Shown here: in pieces, positions 1-9,683 of the stretch
Layout: each line of letters opens with the position of its first letter
How positions within the stretch are numbered: position 1 is the first letter of the stretch
Assembly: GCA_009746045.1 (NCBI GenBank)
Contig: RPFO01000123.1
Coordinates: forward strand, 1,571,883-1,635,882
DNA length: 64,000 nucleotides
Origin: Mesostigma viride
Taxonomy: Eukaryota; Streptophyta; Mesostigmatophyceae; Mesostigmatales; Mesostigmataceae
Reading direction: 5' to 3'
Notes under the pieces: generated by a model
What the model saw: only the letters and a program-made list of their open reading frames with translations
The model's database searches: none
Told to the model about the DNA's origin: nothing
Program-made: the position numbers and the translations under genes

Positions 1-921
1 CTGCCCGACTCCTTGTCCTTGTCTTCATTTAGTAATCTCTCCGCCTGGTTGAGAAGGTCGTCTTCCTCGTCCTCATCATCGTCGTCAAACTCGTCATAGT
101 TCCTATGGCCTGGCCCGGGTTTTTTCGGAACGCCGGGCTTGGGCATAATCGGTGGCAACGACGAGGCGGTCGGCTGAGGTGGGGTTGGGGGCGAATGGAA
201 TGCAGAAACCTCCTCCATGGGCTCCGCATCACGCCCCGGTGAATCCTGACGGTCAAAGTTGGATACCTCGTCTGCCTTGGACGGCTGTGCGTCGGACGGG
301 GCAACCCGTGCAGTCCAACCAGAGTCATTGTTCTTGTCTCGTGCCGATGCCTTGGAAGGCATGCTGACAACATGATCGTGGCCATTGGCCGCTGAGTTCT
401 TTTTAGGTGAAACGGCTTTCAGGGGGCTGTTGGTCGCACGGAGAGATGCAGGTTTGCTAGGCTTCAACTCCTCATCCCATTTCTCGTCTAGCCCGTCGAG
501 TTCGGAAATCCTCGAAGATGCCTTGGCTTCAGATTGTAATTCCCGCAATACATCCTTCGAATTCTCCACGCTGGCAGCTCGGTTCGGGGCTTTATTCTTT
601 ACAGGCATCCCGCCCTTGTTCTTAACAGGGCTGTCATCGTCGACGTTCTCGACTTCTGGTGCAAACAGAAGCGGCATAAACGACGCAGGCGACGGCAGAA
701 GCTGTAAACAAATTATGGCACAGATGAAACCCAAATTGTGCGAAATTTCCGACTATGATATCAAGCGAGCGTCGAGGAGGCGTACCTTTTACTGTCTTTG
801 GTGGTTTCCTTGGCGAGTTCTGCGCTGACACCTTTCCTACAGCAGTTGTTTCGGACACTTTTCCTACAGCAGTCGTTTCTGCTACTACCTGCGCCTGGCT
901 TTTAGAAACTCCACACCCCAT
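1..921 (-). CDS. N-myristoylated acidic protein, 5' part (partial)
   Basis: I do not recognise the family. Exon 1 is 921-793 and starts MGCGVSKSQ. G2 and S6 fit the N-myristoylation rule and C3 is a likely palmitoylation site, so membrane attachment is predicted. An eight-residue unit TTAVGKVS occurs twice in tandem. The intron is 792-702 (donor ACA|GTAAAA, acceptor TTTGTTTACAG|C, 91 bp, phase 0). Exon 2 runs from 701 to the window edge without a stop. It is rich in K, S, P and A, then turns acidic near 60-108 (DEFDDDDEDEEDDL). The first exon read through would stop soon after the splice point, whereas the spliced frame stays open, which supports the intron. The product looks largely disordered. 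Its 3' end lies outside the window. Confidence 0.7.
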
Positions 922-1655
922 TCTAGGCTCGCTAAAACATAATTCTAGGCAAAATTATAGCTTGAATCGCATTCACCATAAAATGCTCCTGCGCAGATTC
1001 CTGCAACCCATAAAAGCGAAACCATTATACGCCGATATCCGTTGCACTTATTCAGGATTCGAGACAATTATCGACGACGGTCTGGCGCGAAATTGTTTTT
1101 ATTGGTTTCATGCTGCATGTTGTCGGACAAAACCATTTCTGTCTTGGTCTCCATTGATGCCGGTCCCCTCCTGCATGGCTGTAAATAAAAACGGTGCAGT
1201 TTGGTCTAGGGTGTGAATCTACGTTGGCGTCTTCCCCGTGGTTGGCCAGGTAGGAATGTACTGAATAGGCGTCCACAACTTCCAAAAAAAGAATGGGCCG
1301 ATTGTTGACTGTTGACGCACCTGGCGTTGGCATTTCAAGATGGGGCCCTGATGAGGCATAAATTTTTCCGTACTGTAAAGTGAATGGGTTGGTGAGTTTG
1401 GTCAGAGTCTCAGCTTCTCAGGGGCCGCTGGGCCAGGGTTGTTGACTGGCTCTTGCCGAAAGCGGAGTTTGCCATGATGTTTACAAAAACTCGATGATTG
1501 TGATTAATTTTGTGGATCTCTTCAGTCTGTAGTCTGTACAGTGGAGGCGGATACTACGACCGCAGGAGGTGGATAGTACCACCGATACTAAATATATCCG
1601 GCCCTCGGCCGCTGTAGATTCTCTGCTGCCCATGTGCGGCGTGGGACACAACTTG
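922..1655. other. intergenic, 5' flank of the minus-strand gene
   Basis: No convincing ORF or RNA gene. The part next to 921 should hold the promoter of the minus-strand gene; it is AT-richer (CTATAATTTT on the minus strand near 950), but no defined TATA position can be fixed. Confidence 0.4.

Positions 1656-1686
<31 letters not shown>
1656..1686. repeat. (AAC)n microsatellite
   Basis: About ten copies of AAC directly abut, and slightly overlap, the upstream copy of the LINE target-site duplication. Confidence 0.9.
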
Positions 1687-1697
1687 GTACTGTAGGA
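1683..1697. repeat. LINE target-site duplication, left copy
   Basis: AACAGTACTGTAGGA is repeated exactly at 4328-4342. The two copies flank the LINE precisely, as expected from target-primed reverse transcription. Confidence 0.9.
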
Positions 1698-4327
1698 ATA
1701 CCTAGAACACATTCTAACCGCACTAGGATTTGGCCCACAACTCATGACCGTCATTATGGGTATGATCAAATCCCTGGCTTGGTATTTACTAATAGACGGA
1801 CACAAGTCAGCGACCGGCGCTAGCTCACGATCGCTACCACAAGGAGATTGCATGTCCCCTATTCTATTTCTCTTGGCCCACGCAGGACTCTACTGGCTAC
1901 ACCAGAACGATCCTCGCATTCGGGGCTTCCCGACAGGTAACGGTAAAGGTATATTCCAAACGGCTTATGTGGATGACACAACAAATGTTTGTATCTCTCT
2001 GCCTGAAGTGCATGCTGTCATGGATAATATCACTACCTATTCTGTTGCCACACAACAACGATGCAATGTGCTCAAGTCCACGGGACTGCATATCGGCAAA
2101 ACCAACACCCTACGCTACGCCCTCCCCAACCTGGCTGTGACCTGGGTCAAGCCGGGGGATCACCACCTTTTGCACAATTGTCCCATCGGCTGCACACCCG
2201 AGGGACGCTTGGCTGAACAACGTTCTTTCATGTATGATGAAACCAACCACGTGGGCAAGCTTGCAGGCGTTCTCCTTACCGCAGGGCGCTGGGGGGCCGT
2301 CCACCGCATGAGCCTACGAGGGCGAACCCTGATCGTCAACCAACTGTTGTTCTCTAAGGTCTTGTATTATTGCCAAGCACACCCACCCAATGATGCCACC
2401 ACACAGCTCATCCAACGCCTTGGCAGCAATTTTGTCTGGAAACAGAAAGGCTTAATCTCCCACACGGTCCACGGATGGATCAACAGAGAGATGTCCTTCA
2501 TGTCATGGGTGCACGGGGGCCTCGGGCTCCACAACATACAATGGCGTCTGTGGTCGCTGTATGCTAAACAAGTGATATCCGTTTTTATGGGCGTTAACAC
2601 ACACCCTGGCTGCATGCTTGCACGTGAAACGCTAGCCTCTCTTTCCACCCATGCTAGTGGCACCTCGTGGCAACTGGGGGCGGGCATACTGGGCAGCACC
2701 CTTATTTCGTACAAAGGACTCCCATGGTATTGGCAGCGCATATGGACAGGTTACAATAAGCTCAAGCCGGGTCGCCTAGTCTTTCCTACTACTAGAGAGG
2801 AGGTGGCACGGCAGCCACTCTTTTTTAATGACTTAATCACAGACGCTACTAACAAGCCCCTGGGCACTCTCCACGGACACAACCCGTATGATGGCTTTCT
2901 GCGCGCGTCACCGCCGATTGTCAGGGTGCTGGACCTCTACCTGGGGCACGGCGCTGCGTACCGACGGCTCAGCTACGACGAGGTCAGCACTTGGGTCTCC
3001 CACATGCCCTCCCTGCAAGCGTGGCAAACTCTTATAAGTGCGATACCAGCGGCGTGGCATGCATTGATGACTGCCCCACGCAAGCCAATTATAACTGGCG
3101 ACTGGGTTAGCTTCTACGCCGACGGAGTCACGCCTGCGTGCAAGGGTTTAGTCGTGACGGTTCTGCCACCTGAGGGGCTCCAACTACAACTGCTGGACGC
3201 TATTTCTGGCCACAATGGGTGTCTGTATCAACTATCCACCTTATATGCGTACACGCCAGCTTCCCAGTGTCACCGCATACGCGTAGTCCCATGGTCTGTG
3301 CCAAGATCTTGCATGATCCAGCCGGACCCATTATCCCCGGTTGAGAGCATTACATGGCTACACGTGGGCAACACACGGCTCGATCTACTACATCTGGACC
3401 CGGTTGAATTTGGATGGGTCTTAACCAAGGGGGACATCAGAACCAGCAAATGTATCTTTGAGTACACCGCAGATTGGGGTTATGATATCTTGTTGCATAT
3501 GTACCATCAGCCCCACCCGGGCCGAGCCCGCTGGGGAATACATTGGCCGGGCTACACTTGGGTTAAGATGATTACCCTGGCGGTAGACCACCCTCTCGTG
3601 GACCGCAGGGCCACTGATGTACAACACCTTTTGATGCATAGGGCGATAGGGGTCTGCGCCATGCTCCACGAGCGTTTTGGTCATGATGCATCATGCCTGT
3701 GCACGCACCCTAGTGAAACCATTGAGCACAGGTTTCTTTACTGTAATCTCCCTGGGGTTTGGACGTGGCTCATTAACATCTGGGCCGCATGGACGGCATC
3801 GCCACCCACTCTCCCAATCAGCGTGCGTACCATCATTTTCGGTATTGCTGGCACACCAGGGTCCGAGCTTTCAGTTTCCCAAGCAGAATGGATATGGCTA
3901 CGCACTACTATGCTATACGCGATCTGGACCATACGCAACGAGACAGTCTTTAAGGTCCGCGAGGAGTATACCCGCGGCGGCGTAGTCCGGCGCTTTATAT
4001 ACCTATGGAATGCGGCTATGCGCCGCTACTGGCTGTTAGCTCAGGAACAACACAGGGTGTGGGACCCAGGGCCCAATAACGACAAGCCCAGCCCGCTCCA
4101 GCTTTTTCATGATCTACTGGGCCGTAATCAGGTATTCACCAGTATGCCTCATGGCGACATCACTCAGGTCCAATGGCTTCCCTGGTCTAATAACGCGCCC
4201 TATTAGCCTTTCACCTGTCACCGCCACACGTGTGTGTGCCCACCTTCATTAGGATTCGCTGATACTCATTTCCCCTCTCACCTCTTTGGTCCATAATTGG
4301 CTAATAAAATATACCCATTTCCCCGAA
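1698..4327 (+). mobile_element. 5'-truncated LINE (L1-like, zf-RVT type)
   Basis: A single insertion bounded by an exact 15-bp target-site duplication. Its first base after the left TSD is already inside the reverse-transcriptase ORF, so the element is truncated at its 5' end: endonuclease and RT finger regions are missing. A 3' untranslated region of about 120 bp follows the stop at 4204-4206 and carries AATAAA at 4303-4308, then a short A-run before the right TSD. The intact reading frame and exact TSD indicate a recent insertion. A related but older copy lies at 5578-5708 on the minus strand. Confidence 0.93.
1699..4206 (+). CDS. LINE reverse transcriptase, C-terminal part (truncated ORF2)
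   Basis: About 835 codons are open without a start of their own; the frame begins at the truncation point and the first ATG is 1744. Visible RT motifs are LPQGDCMSPILF (usual RQGCPLSPLLF) near residue 50 and YVDD, the catalytic palm motif, near residue 90. The C-terminal third holds a plant-LINE zf-RVT zinc knuckle (CLCTHPSETIEHRFLYC). The last segment, around VVRRFIYLWNAAMRRYWLLA, is also present in the decayed copy near 5600. Without the endonuclease and the N-terminal RT region it cannot be an autonomous enzyme. Confidence 0.93.
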   Translation, partial: YLEHILTALGFGPQLMTVIMGMIKSLAWYLLIDGHKSATGASSRSLPQGDCMSPILFLLAHAGLYWLHQNDPRIRGFPTGNGKGIFQTAYVDDTTNVCISLPEVHAVMDNITTYSVATQQRCNVLKSTGLHIGKTNTLRYALPNLAVTWVKPGDHHLLHNCPIGCTPEGRLAEQRSFMYDETNHVGKLAGVLLTAGRWGAVHRMSLRGRTLIVNQLLFSKVLYYCQAHPPNDATTQLIQRLGSNFVWKQKGLISHTVHGWINREMSFMSWVHGGLGLHNIQWRLWSLYAKQVISVFMGVNTHPGCMLARETLASLSTHASGTSWQLGAGILGSTLISYKGLPWYWQRIWTGYNKLKPGRLVFPTTREEVARQPLFFNDLITDATNKPLGTLHGHNPYDGFLRASPPIVRVLDLYLGHGAAYRRLSYDEVSTWVSHMPSLQAWQTLISAIPAAWHALMTAPRKPIITGDWVSFYADGVTPACKGLVVTVLPPEGLQLQLLDAISGHNGCLYQLSTLYAYTPASQCHRIRVVPWSVPRSCMIQPDPLSPVESITWLHVGNTRLDLLHLDPVEFGWVLTKGDIRTSKCIFEYTADWGYDILLHMYHQPHPGRARWGIHWPGYTWVKMITLAVDHPLVDRRATDVQHLLMHRAIGVCAMLHERFGHDASCLCTHPSETIEHRFLYCNLPGVWTWLINIWAAWTASPPTLPISVRTIIFGIAGTPGSELSVSQAEWIWLRTTMLYAIWTIRNETVFKVREEYTRGGVVRRFIYLWNAAMRRYWLLAQEQHRVWDPGPNNDKPSPLQLFHDLLGRNQVFTSMPHGDITQVQWLPWSNNAPY

Positions 4328-4342
4328 AACAGTACTGTAGGA
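4328..4342. repeat. LINE target-site duplication, right copy
   Basis: Exact repeat of 1683-1697, directly after the A-rich 3' end of the LINE. Confidence 0.9.
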
Positions 4343-4440
4343 GGCGTCAGGCGAGCATATCGACAATTCGACATGCCCAAGCGGGTCGTACCGGTTTGAT
4401 AACGTATGTAACTACACGTGTACAGTTGGCCCCATTACAG

Positions 4441-4467
4441 TACAGTCATTCCCGCTTTAAGTTACGA
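4441..4467 (+). repeat. left terminal inverted repeat of a nested DNA element
   Basis: It begins TACAGTCATTCCCGC and matches the reverse complement of 17362-17388 at 25 of 27 positions. The terminal TA could be a duplicated TA target as in Tc1/mariner-like elements, which is inference. It continues into a hairpin (TTAAGTTACGA ... TCGTAACTTAA, 4457-4498). The same sub-terminal AAGTTACG motif is repeated several times at the right end. Confidence 0.6.
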
Positions 4468-5577
4468 TCGCCGCCAAATCCTGGGCGTCGTAACTTAACT
4501 CGGGAAGGTAACCTAACGGTAGAATTAGGCTAGCACCCACCCCCTCCTACTCTGACGGACTTCTATACGGCATTCGACAGCTCTCGTCAAGCCCGATTCA
4601 GCTGCAGCATCAAAGGCGCTCAAAGTACGGGATTTCGTACCATTTCTGGATGGCGAGAGGAGTGACATGCCCAGCCAAATTTTCAGTTCACGGGTACTGG
4701 GGTCTGGCCCCAAGGCCGCCGGTGGCTGTATTGGTCCCGGCCGGCCCCTAGATAAACTATATAGGGGCTGCGGCTGAAATAGCCTGCCGGCGGGTGGTAG
4801 GAGACTATGGCCCCCATATGGCGAGCCTACTGCCACAGGGGATTTGCCACGTGGCAAGTGCTCGTCTGCAGTGTTTGGACTTCGGCGGTCGTTTCCAGCT
4901 GCGGCACTACGGCTGAGGAATAATCGGCCGGCATAGGCTTTTCAGTTTTAGGGGGCATAGGAATACGTGTAGCTTCAGGAATAGGAACAGGAATCCACTT
5001 CCGACGTTCAGGGCAATCGACAAGCTAAACGAAACCGGGTATCCCGCCTTGTCTTGGTTGCTGCGTTTGCCTTCTGATATAAGTACAGCGCGTTCAGTTG
5101 GGGGGGCCGGGCCGGGGGCATATGGGGGCCGGCTCCGTCTCGCCCGGCGCGGCACCGGTGGCGGCCCCCCAGGGGGGCGCTAGCATACTGGGGGCCAGCA
5201 CGTTTCATTCCGGCGGTTGGCATCGGACCCTGAGTTCAACATGGGGCCGGGCCGGACATTTCGACCTGGCCCGCCGGCGGTGGCGGTACTGGGCCCCCAA
5301 ATAGCATGGGTGTACTTGTCAGTCTTTTCCGGGTAAATGGGTATTTTTCTATTAACCAATAAGAAGATCGTTAGGTTAAGAGGTACCGACCACGTATCGA
5401 CCAGATGGTTACCCACTACTGAGGGCCGGGTAGTGTGATAGGTGAAAGGTTTAGAAAGGAGCATTATGTGACCAGGGGAGCCAAGTGACGCGCGTAAGGT
5501 CACCGTGAGGAATGCAAGTAAACGGCACCCTGTTGCGTCCCAGGAGCGCATGGAAGAGCTCCAAGGGGCTAGGCCTG
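4468..5577. other. non-coding stretch inside the nested element
   Basis: Apart from the hairpin ending at 4498, no gene, RNA or known repeat could be recognised. It is GC-rich with several GGCC-type palindromes (4735-4750, 5100-5170). ORFs here are short and lack protein-like composition. Confidence 0.4.
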
Positions 5578-5708
5578 TCATTGTTGGGCCCGGGGTCCCA
5601 CACCTTGTATTGTCAGTTCTTGCGCCAAGAGCCAAGCGCGACGCATTGTTGAGTTCCAGAGGAAGATAAACCGCCTCACCACGGCGGCTTTGGTGTACTC
5701 ATGCCGCA
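5578..5708 (-). pseudogene. decayed LINE 3' end, interrupted by the gypsy element
   Basis: The minus-strand translation contains VVRRFIFLWNSTMRRAWLLA, which closely matches the C-terminus of the LINE ORF at 1699-4206. The upstream part (MVFKVRHEYT) is split: HEYT lies left of the gypsy element and VFKVR lies right of it (16525-16560). The chromovirus therefore inserted into this older LINE copy and duplicated CCGCA. Confidence 0.8.
5704..5708. repeat. gypsy target-site duplication CCGCA, left
   Basis: CCGCA immediately precedes the left LTR (TGTTACG...) and recurs directly after the right LTR at 16525-16529. Five base pairs is the usual length for Ty3/gypsy integration. Confidence 0.9.
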
Positions 5709-6281
5709 TGTTACGCCGCGGATATCTACCTCCACCTCTACCTCTAATGGGCCTGATACTACCTAAACTGGTCAGGCCTCCTCTACTCAAACCTCTGGCG
5801 AAAGACGAACGTGACGGAGCTGATCTCAATGCATTAACGTATGTGTTACTATAATACGCCATACAACCATTTACCAAAACCCGTTTACTCCAGGAATAGA
5901 GGAAGGAAACACAACTACACTGCCGTGACTCAAGCCTAAATGTGTTAATTCATTTAACACACGCCGAGTGCACACACAAGGGGTAGAACGCACATAAATG
6001 GTCACCAACGGTCCAACACGCTCGGGCCGACATGGCCCTCGCCTACAGATGCACGCTGGTCCACTACATCTACTGATGCACGCTGGTCCACTACATTCTA
6101 CCACAGGATCAGGACCACTAGTAAAGTACGCGGCGCGGCGCCCAACGGCACCCAATGTACCACAGTACTGTTACGAGGACAATAATGTCCCGGTAGGAGC
6201 CTAAACGTAAACCTAGGGACAACCGAGGCAAAAGACCTAATTTACGTCCGTAACTACAACGAATTATTACGCGACGTAACA
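5709..6281 (-). repeat. 3' LTR (left copy)
   Basis: Bounded by TGTTACG and CGTAACA, the inverted ends of a classic TG...CA LTR. It contains an internal 27-bp tandem duplication (GATGCACGCTGGTCCACTAC..., 6048-6101). On the minus strand GTATTATAGT near 5850 is a possible TATA element. It differs from the other LTR near 5788, 5842 and 6080. Confidence 0.95.
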
Positions 6282-6293
6282 CCTCCCCCCCCA
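6282..6293 (-). promoter_or_regulatory. polypurine tract (plus-strand primer)
   Basis: On the minus strand TGGGGGGGGAGG lies flush against the 3' LTR start TGTTACG, the expected position and composition of the RNase H-resistant primer for second-strand synthesis. Confidence 0.85.
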
Positions 6294-6651
6294 CAAAGGT
6301 AGGGAGCCCTCTCCCTACGCACAGGGAGGAAAACAAGGGGTAGGAAACCTAATGCACCCAGCACACACTAACACAGTCGGCAGACCGTCCAAGATACAAG
6401 ACACCAACGTATTAACTCGGTCTCCACCACCACGCCGGGAGGTGTAGGGTTAGCCAGCACCAAGCCTGGTGGTAGGTTCCCCTAACTGCCTGGAACAAAG
6501 TCCTTGCCGGGGGGAACGGCACTGGGCAGGACACACAGAGTAAACAAATCAGTACCAAGGACCAAGAACGACCAGCCAACTGGCCAGAACATGAGGGCGA
6601 CTCTATATACCGGAGGGACAACACCCTCAGGTCGGGCCTAAGGCCCTCTAT
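6294..6651. other. untranslated stretch between ORF3 and the polypurine tract
   Basis: No ORF. It contains a perfect 8-bp hairpin (GTAGGGAG, loop CCCT, CTCCCTAC) at 6299-6318. Nothing else is recognised. Confidence 0.5.
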
Positions 6652-8969
6652 CTAATGGCCATCCGTCTGGTAGGTACCACGGGAGGCCAGCAGGACATCC
6701 AGGTAAGCCTGGTAGTGAGACACATCCTCAGCATTGTCGTGCCTATCTACAGTGAGGAAAACATCGGCCCACACGCCGTCAGGGAAAAGTCCCAGGAAGG
6801 CCCAGTAGTACCTATGCTGTGTAAGAACGACCTGGCCCCGGGCCCAGTCCAGGAAACCGCAGGCAAAGAGGCGTAGGAAAGGCTCTACCGCGATCAGGCA
6901 GAGAGCCCGAAGGAGCAGGCGATGATACCGGATCCGAGGGCGCATACCCGTCGGGAAAAACAGATCTACCAGGGGCTCCACGTTGGACGGCCACAACCGG
7001 ATATGCCGAATCTCGCGGGAGCGCCACCGGCGGGCACACTGTCGCGACCCGAACGTCTCGAGGTAGTCGCTAGCCCGGGGAGGAGGATGACCCCGAGAGT
7101 CCAAACCCTGGCCCGGGATGGGCGCTGGACGACGGGCATCCCACTCTAGGATGGGCTGAAGGACGGTGCTGTACGTGGCACCCGGCACCGCAGGAAAATC
7201 TACCGTAAGAGCATCTGAGGCCATAATGCCCAGAGGCGGAGGGTAAGCCCACTGGAACCCGCCGTAGGTGTCCAAGTCATTGTGGCGCCGAGCCCAGCGG
7301 TACAGGACGCGCCGAACCAGGATCTCACCCTGGAACACCGGATCAGCTAAAATAACCATGTCGAAAGGAGGCCGATCAGTCTCAACTGGTAGGCCACGGT
7401 CCCGCGGCGCCCGACACACCTGGGAGAACCCGTAGGACATGGGCGAAATGGCAAGCTCGGCGGAGGCGCGCGGCAGGTCACACTGGCGGCAAGCGAGCGC
7501 AGACATACCATACCCGAAGACAGGCGTGTCGCGCGACTCCGGAGTCGCATGCACCACAGAAGGGGCCCGATCCCGATCGCCCTCTGACAACTCCCGAAGG
7601 GAATCGGCAGCGCGGGTGGCGCGCGGGTCAGAGCCACTGGACCGAACAACCGCAGCCAAAGACCGCGGGGCCGAAGGGGCAGGGGCCGACGAAGGGGTAG
7701 GAACCGGCACAGGCGCAGAAGGCGCCGGTACAACAGGGGGCCGCGTCGGACCCGATGCCGCGGGGGTCGCGACGGACCCGCCTCCGCAACTGGCGCGCCG
7801 GTCTCTGGGGGTGGAGCACCACCAGGCCACATGTTGAAAATAGGACCCGTGGGGACAGGCAATCCGGCATACGACTGGTTACCGTCCAAGCTCCAGTCAG
7901 GCACCGGGATCCTCTGCGGAGGACCGCCCTCCCAAAGCCTGGGAAGACCGCCCGGGTCGCTGAAGAAACCCCGCGAGGGCGGCGCTGACGTGGTGGGCGG
8001 CTCGGACGCGGCGGCGGCGGGCGCGGCCACTGGGACGGCGGACTCGCGCCGAGGCGCAGGTACGTCAGTAGCAGGCGCAGCGGTAGCCGAAGGCGTAGGA
8101 GCTGCAGCACCAGAGGGAACCGCAGCCGCCGAGGGCTCGTGCGACACGGTCGGACCCGTAGACGTCGAGGCGACCGAAGGGGAAGGGGGCACAGCTGCAA
8201 CAGACACCCCACCTGGCGTGGCTGGAGCGTGCGCCTGGGCCGCCATGAAGGCCCCGAAGGCCGCCGTCAGGGACTGGATCTGCGCCTGCATCGCAGAAAC
8301 TGTCGCCGAAAGAGGATCAGGCAAACCCGAAGGGGTAGGCTCCACTGCAACACACCGGGTCGACCGAGGGGACGACGGGACCGGAGAGGGAGGAGCAGAC
8401 GCCGAGGAGGCGGACGCAGCGCTCGAGGCAGAATATTCTGGAGTATAATGTACCTCGGATGGGGCGCCCGTAGGGGCAGGACCACCAACTGCTACTCCCG
8501 CCGACTGATCAGCTATCTCCATGAATTCTACGGCCCGCAGAAGGTCGCAGGGGTTCTCATCTACCTCAGCATCATCCTCAGCCGGAAGCCAGGGGAACAC
8601 ATCCCGTAGGCAGGAGCGGCCCACAGGGGTGGAAAGGTAGGAGAACACACGGGAGCACTGGAGAACCGCATCTATCTGTCCCAAGGCTGGACAGCGGGAA
8701 CCACACCCCAACAAACAGTGCCCGGCATCGTCGAACCCGTGCAAAACAAGCTGATGCGGCTCGTCAGGGGAAGGACCGTACCACGTGACCGTGAAGAGAG
8801 CAGCCCGGACTAGACTCGCATGTTGGGCCTGGAGGGCCGGCTGCACAACGCCACCCGGATAACTGGACCGCGACACCCAGCGGCCCGGAAGGGCCTCGAA
8901 GTACAGCTCAGGGTCCGGTAGGGGCAGGGACGGCAGCGGGCTCTCAGCCGGAGGGGTAGGCTCTGACAT
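6652..8969 (-). pseudogene. gypsy accessory ORF3, unrecognised, one frame break
   Basis: Starts at ATG 8969 (MSEPTPPAESP), about 77 bases after the pol stop at 9046, and ends at 6652. One frame is open to 7347 and a second from 7878 to 6652; natural-looking composition switches near 7760, by a run of five Cs, so one base appears lost or gained there. Conceptually about 770 residues. The N-terminal part (about 190 residues) looks globular, with VVQPALQAQH and LLGCGSRCPALGQIDAVLQC. A Ser/Ala/Pro/Thr-rich linker follows, then a C-terminal globular part of about 250 residues rich in R, W and Y. No signal peptide, membrane span or known domain was seen, so an envelope role is not supported. Its position is that of env-like or captured genes. 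Confidence 0.7.
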
Positions 8970-9045
8970 GACGGCTGCGGAGGGGAGGGGACAACCAACC
9001 ACCCGTCGACAGCAGACATAACATAAGAGAGGAGAAAGCCTACAA

Positions 9046-9657
9046 CTAGAGCTTGTGCAGGGTTTTATATTCCTGCAGCAGGCGACTACACCCATCTAGC
9101 TCACTCTCCGTATACCAGACCTTATCTACTTCACTACGAGCATACATCCACTTCACTTTATACTGACGCTGGGTACCGCGGCCCTTTTTGATATCTCTAT
9201 GGGCCACGATGCTTTCTACTTCGTCTTCTACTTCCCCAGTGTCAGGGTTATGCTCTAAAGGGGCAGGCGCTAGCTCTCTACCAGCGAACGTACTAGGGTG
9301 GTACAGTTTCAGCTGGCTCCTATGGAAGGTGTTCGAATGTGTCTGCCAAGAGGTAGGGATATCGACTTTATATAGGAAATTTCCTACTCTAGACAAAACA
9401 TGGAAGGGTCCTAAGAAGGCGGGCCTAAGTTTGACCTTAAGTTCTGCTTCAAACTTATGAGCAAAACGGCCAACACGGGGGCCTTCTACTAATACTAGAT
9501 CTCCTATTTCTATCTCAGGTGCTCTTCTATCTAAGGAGGCACGCAACCTAGCAAGGTACTTAGACTGAGCTTTTTGGTACCCTGAGATCGCGTGGTCATG
9601 AGCAGTTTTCATTCTATCTAGTAAGGACTGTACACCTTCTACAGTATCTCGGGACAC
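9046..9657 (-). CDS. integrase C-terminus with chromodomain
   Basis: This frame continues the integrase after a frame break in a CT-rich stretch (9684-9700). It holds the gypsy integrase C-terminal fold (VGNFLYKVDIP, HSNTFHRSQLKLYHP) and then a chromodomain-like module (VESIVAHRD ... YKVKWMY ... WYTESEL) ending in SRLLQEYKTLHKL before the stop at 9046. In chromoviruses this module directs integration to particular chromatin marks. The aromatic cage residues are only partly recognisable. Confidence 0.9.
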   Translation of the reverse strand: MSRDTVEGVQSLLDRMKTAHDHAISGYQKAQSKYLARLRASLDRRAPEIEIGDLVLVEGPRVGRFAHKFEAELKVKLRPAFLGPFHVLSRVGNFLYKVDIPTSWQTHSNTFHRSQLKLYHPSTFAGRELAPAPLEHNPDTGEVEDEVESIVAHRDIKKGRGTQRQYKVKWMYARSEVDKVWYTESELDGCSRLLQEYKTLHKL

Positions 9658-9683
9658 ATCATCCTTGTCCCGTAGAGGACTAG

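Noticed and set aside
7439..8609. Plus-strand Gly/Ala/Arg-rich ORFs opposite gypsy ORF3
   Set aside because: Antisense shadows of the Pro/Ser/Ala-rich ORF3.
6652..8969. Envelope gene reading for gypsy ORF3
   Set aside because: No signal peptide, transmembrane helix or furin-like site; position alone is not enough.
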